NCBI RefSeq assembly: GCF_008831285.2 | Contig: NC_045146.1 | Coordinates: 8,940,972 to 9,004,971 of the forward strand | Length of the DNA stretch: 64,000 nucleotides | Direction: 5' to 3' | From: Nymphaea colorata | Lineage: Eukaryota > Streptophyta > Magnoliopsida > Nymphaeales > Nymphaeaceae | In this document: one piece after another, positions 62,177 through 64,000 of the stretch | Position numbering within the stretch: position 1 is the first letter of the stretch | How the letters are laid out: every line of letters starts with the position of its first letter | The notes under the pieces: generated by a model | Seen by the model: the letters and a program-made list of their open reading frames with translations, nothing else | The model's database searches: none | What the model was told of the DNA's origin: nothing | Position numbers and translations under genes: made by a program

Positions 62177-64000
62177 TAAGCTCTTATAAGTTATTGTTTA
62201 TATTGTCTACTGGTGTACAAATACATAGGGTGATTAACATATTTAACGTGAAATTAAATTTATTTTATGCTAGGAGATGTTTTATGATATCAAACTCTTC
62301 ATGACTTACTTCAACCTCAAAGTCGCAAATCTAATTCATAGCTTGACTGAGTTGCCAAAAAACTTAACCAGGGCTAGCAAGGAGTCAAATCAAAGAGGAA
62401 GATAATAATAGGTTAGGAGTCGATATTTGAAAGAATCAGAGGCAATTTTGGTACCTTCTTAGCCGCAGGCATGTTTCTGATGATATTTATATTACTTTTT
62501 CATGCTAAACCTTAGACTGAGGTGTATGAACAAGCAATTCTACTTTCTCTAAATCATATACTCATGGTCAATGTTTTCATGGTGAACGAAATTCTTGAAA
62601 TGGTCAAGCTCGAATATATGTACATACAAGTAGCTGCTAACTTTCAAAACCTTATAAGCATCCCTAAATTGGTTTCTTGGATCAGCCAACCAGTCTCCTC
62701 TACCACCATATAGAATCCATACCATCATACAAAATCTTCTACATGTAACACCATTTCTCATTGACAACTTTTTCAATATTTTGTCAACACCAGCCCAGTT
62801 GAAAGGTAGGAAGGCTTCCAGACTGAGTCCCAAATCGGCCTTGCATAATCTCAATAGGCAACTATTCTTCTTGTTACACATTAATTTCATCAATCTCCAA
62901 TAGGCCTATGAAAAGTCACCTGTCAGTACTTCATCAACCATCAACCTTGCTTTCTCTTGTATCTCTTTTTTGTTGAAGGTATCAGAGCTACACTCATGAA
63001 GCACTTTTCTTGGCATCTGCTACAAATTCTCCATCAACACTCCATTCAAAATATGAGCATTCAGCAGCAGTAGTTGTTAATTGCCCATTCCAATTTTCAT
63101 TTGCGGCTCACACAAATTTTAGAACTTGTGGAAAGTTAGGAATGATAAGGTTTCCTTCATGGTAAAATTGTTTGCCATGTCCAGTTTAGTTCAGATCAAT
63201 GCAGACTAAATCACCATGAAAAACTTTGGTTGTGCATTGTGGAGCAGAACCATCAAGCTTTTTAGTTGTTCTTCAAATCACAAGAAATTATAGTTTGAAT
63301 CAACTCATGAAAGATTCATCTACGGTTCAATTAGTTGACAACCGATTAATCAGAATCAGCTATGAATTTTTTTTTGCCTATAAAATGTACCTGGAAAACC
63401 ATAATTCCTTTGTTGATTATCCAGTTTATAGCTGGGCATGAAAATCATATCTATGAAGTTACTTATGCAATTATGAAAAGTCTTGTTGCATGTCAGTTAC
63501 AATTAGAAATTTCTACTGTTTCAATTTCTTAAGCATGCTGCCACCATTCATCATGAACAAGGACTGAACTAACTATCCAATCTGGAATTTTTTGCTTTAG
63601 ACCAGTGAATTAGTAGTCCTTTCAACTTGTACACTCACTTGGATAAATCTATAAGAGATGTGTATGCATTGTTTGCTAAAATAGGTGTAGGCTTATACAA
63701 AGATGATAGGTTTTTGTGCTCTAAGATGCCAACGTCCTATGCTCATATTCTTTACCATTAAACTTTTGGCAGAGAAACAAAGAAGCTTAATGTTGAAAAA
63801 GTGGCACGGGTTGTTGAATTGAAAATAAAGCTAACATTGTGGACGCCTTGAAGAAATTTAGTATCTTGAAGCTGTTGAAAAGCAGTGTACTTCTTGCCTA
63901 GATTTTCATGATAAGGTTTTATCTCTCATCCACAGGAGAAGCTCCTCTATGAACCCATTATGGTGTCTTGATATTTGTAACATTGGTGTGTGATAGTATC
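62177..64000. other. Intergenic to window end, no gene recognised
   Basis: The longest frame here (minus, 62549-62893, 114 codons) has ordinary amino-acid composition but no motif I recognise and no start context. GGTATCAGAGC at about 62978 resembles a methionine-tRNA primer-binding site, but no LTR border is visible beside it. Confidence 0.4.

Noticed and set aside
62549-62893. 114-codon minus-strand frame of ordinary composition
   Set aside because: No recognised domain, neighbouring exon or transposon context; kept only as a note in the intergenic entry.
62974-62986. GGTATCAGAGCT, similar to a methionine-tRNA primer-binding site of LTR retrotransposons
   Set aside because: No LTR border or polypurine tract could be paired with it.

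Overview
This is a nuclear segment of a flowering-plant chromosome. It is AT-rich and full of (TA)n and (GA)n microsatellites, decayed transposons and short captured gene pieces. The one convincing intact gene, at about 28-33 kb on the + strand, has eight coding exons with GT-AG introns that join in frame. It belongs to the plant-specific CCCH zinc finger + RRM family. I cannot name the species. Bacterial features (operons, Shine-Dalgarno sites, CRISPR) are absent, as expected.

Layout. 1-6 kb: intergenic DNA with one copy of a dispersed degenerate repeat. 6-11.4 kb: dense small transposons: a 1.35 kb PIF/Harbinger-like element with TAA target duplications, a very GC-rich hAT-like element, a microsatellite-linked 180-bp tandem duplication and a foldback MITE. 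11.4-26 kb: eroded retrotransposon territory, including a clear Ty3/gypsy pol remnant on the - strand (about 16.6-18.8 kb) and two more copies of the dispersed repeat. 26.0-27.2 kb: a second PIF/Harbinger-like element. 27.2-33.4 kb: the CCCH-RRM gene with promoter, a 34-codon upstream ORF, a probable 5'UTR intron and a possible 3'UTR intron.

36.3-41.8 kb is the most remarkable part. A 5.08-kb hAT-like element is bounded by an exact 8-bp duplication (GTGACAGT). Removing it rejoins a unit of a degenerate tandem array. It carries on its - strand the last exon of a universal-stress-protein-like gene and other exon-like stretches, so it looks like a gene-capturing hAT. A 1.02-kb PIF/Harbinger-like element with TTA duplications is nested inside it. 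A second, 409-bp one sits exactly on its right terminus and belongs to the same family as the element at 7.4-8.7 kb.

42.7-44.7 kb: two broken host-gene fragments, a FAR1/FHY3-related (FRS) pseudogene on + and the N-terminal exon of a eukaryotic-type acetyl-CoA carboxylase on -. 46.7-49.6 kb: tandem repeats. 53-57 kb: a possible CACTA end, a 103-bp repeat and a 5'-truncated LINE reverse transcriptase fragment. 57-64 kb: intergenic, with microsatellites and one 59-bp tandem duplication.

Apart from the CCCH-RRM gene I see no gene likely to encode a functional protein. Most other long reading frames are by-products of simple repeats. All family calls come from reading translated motifs by eye; no database search was run.
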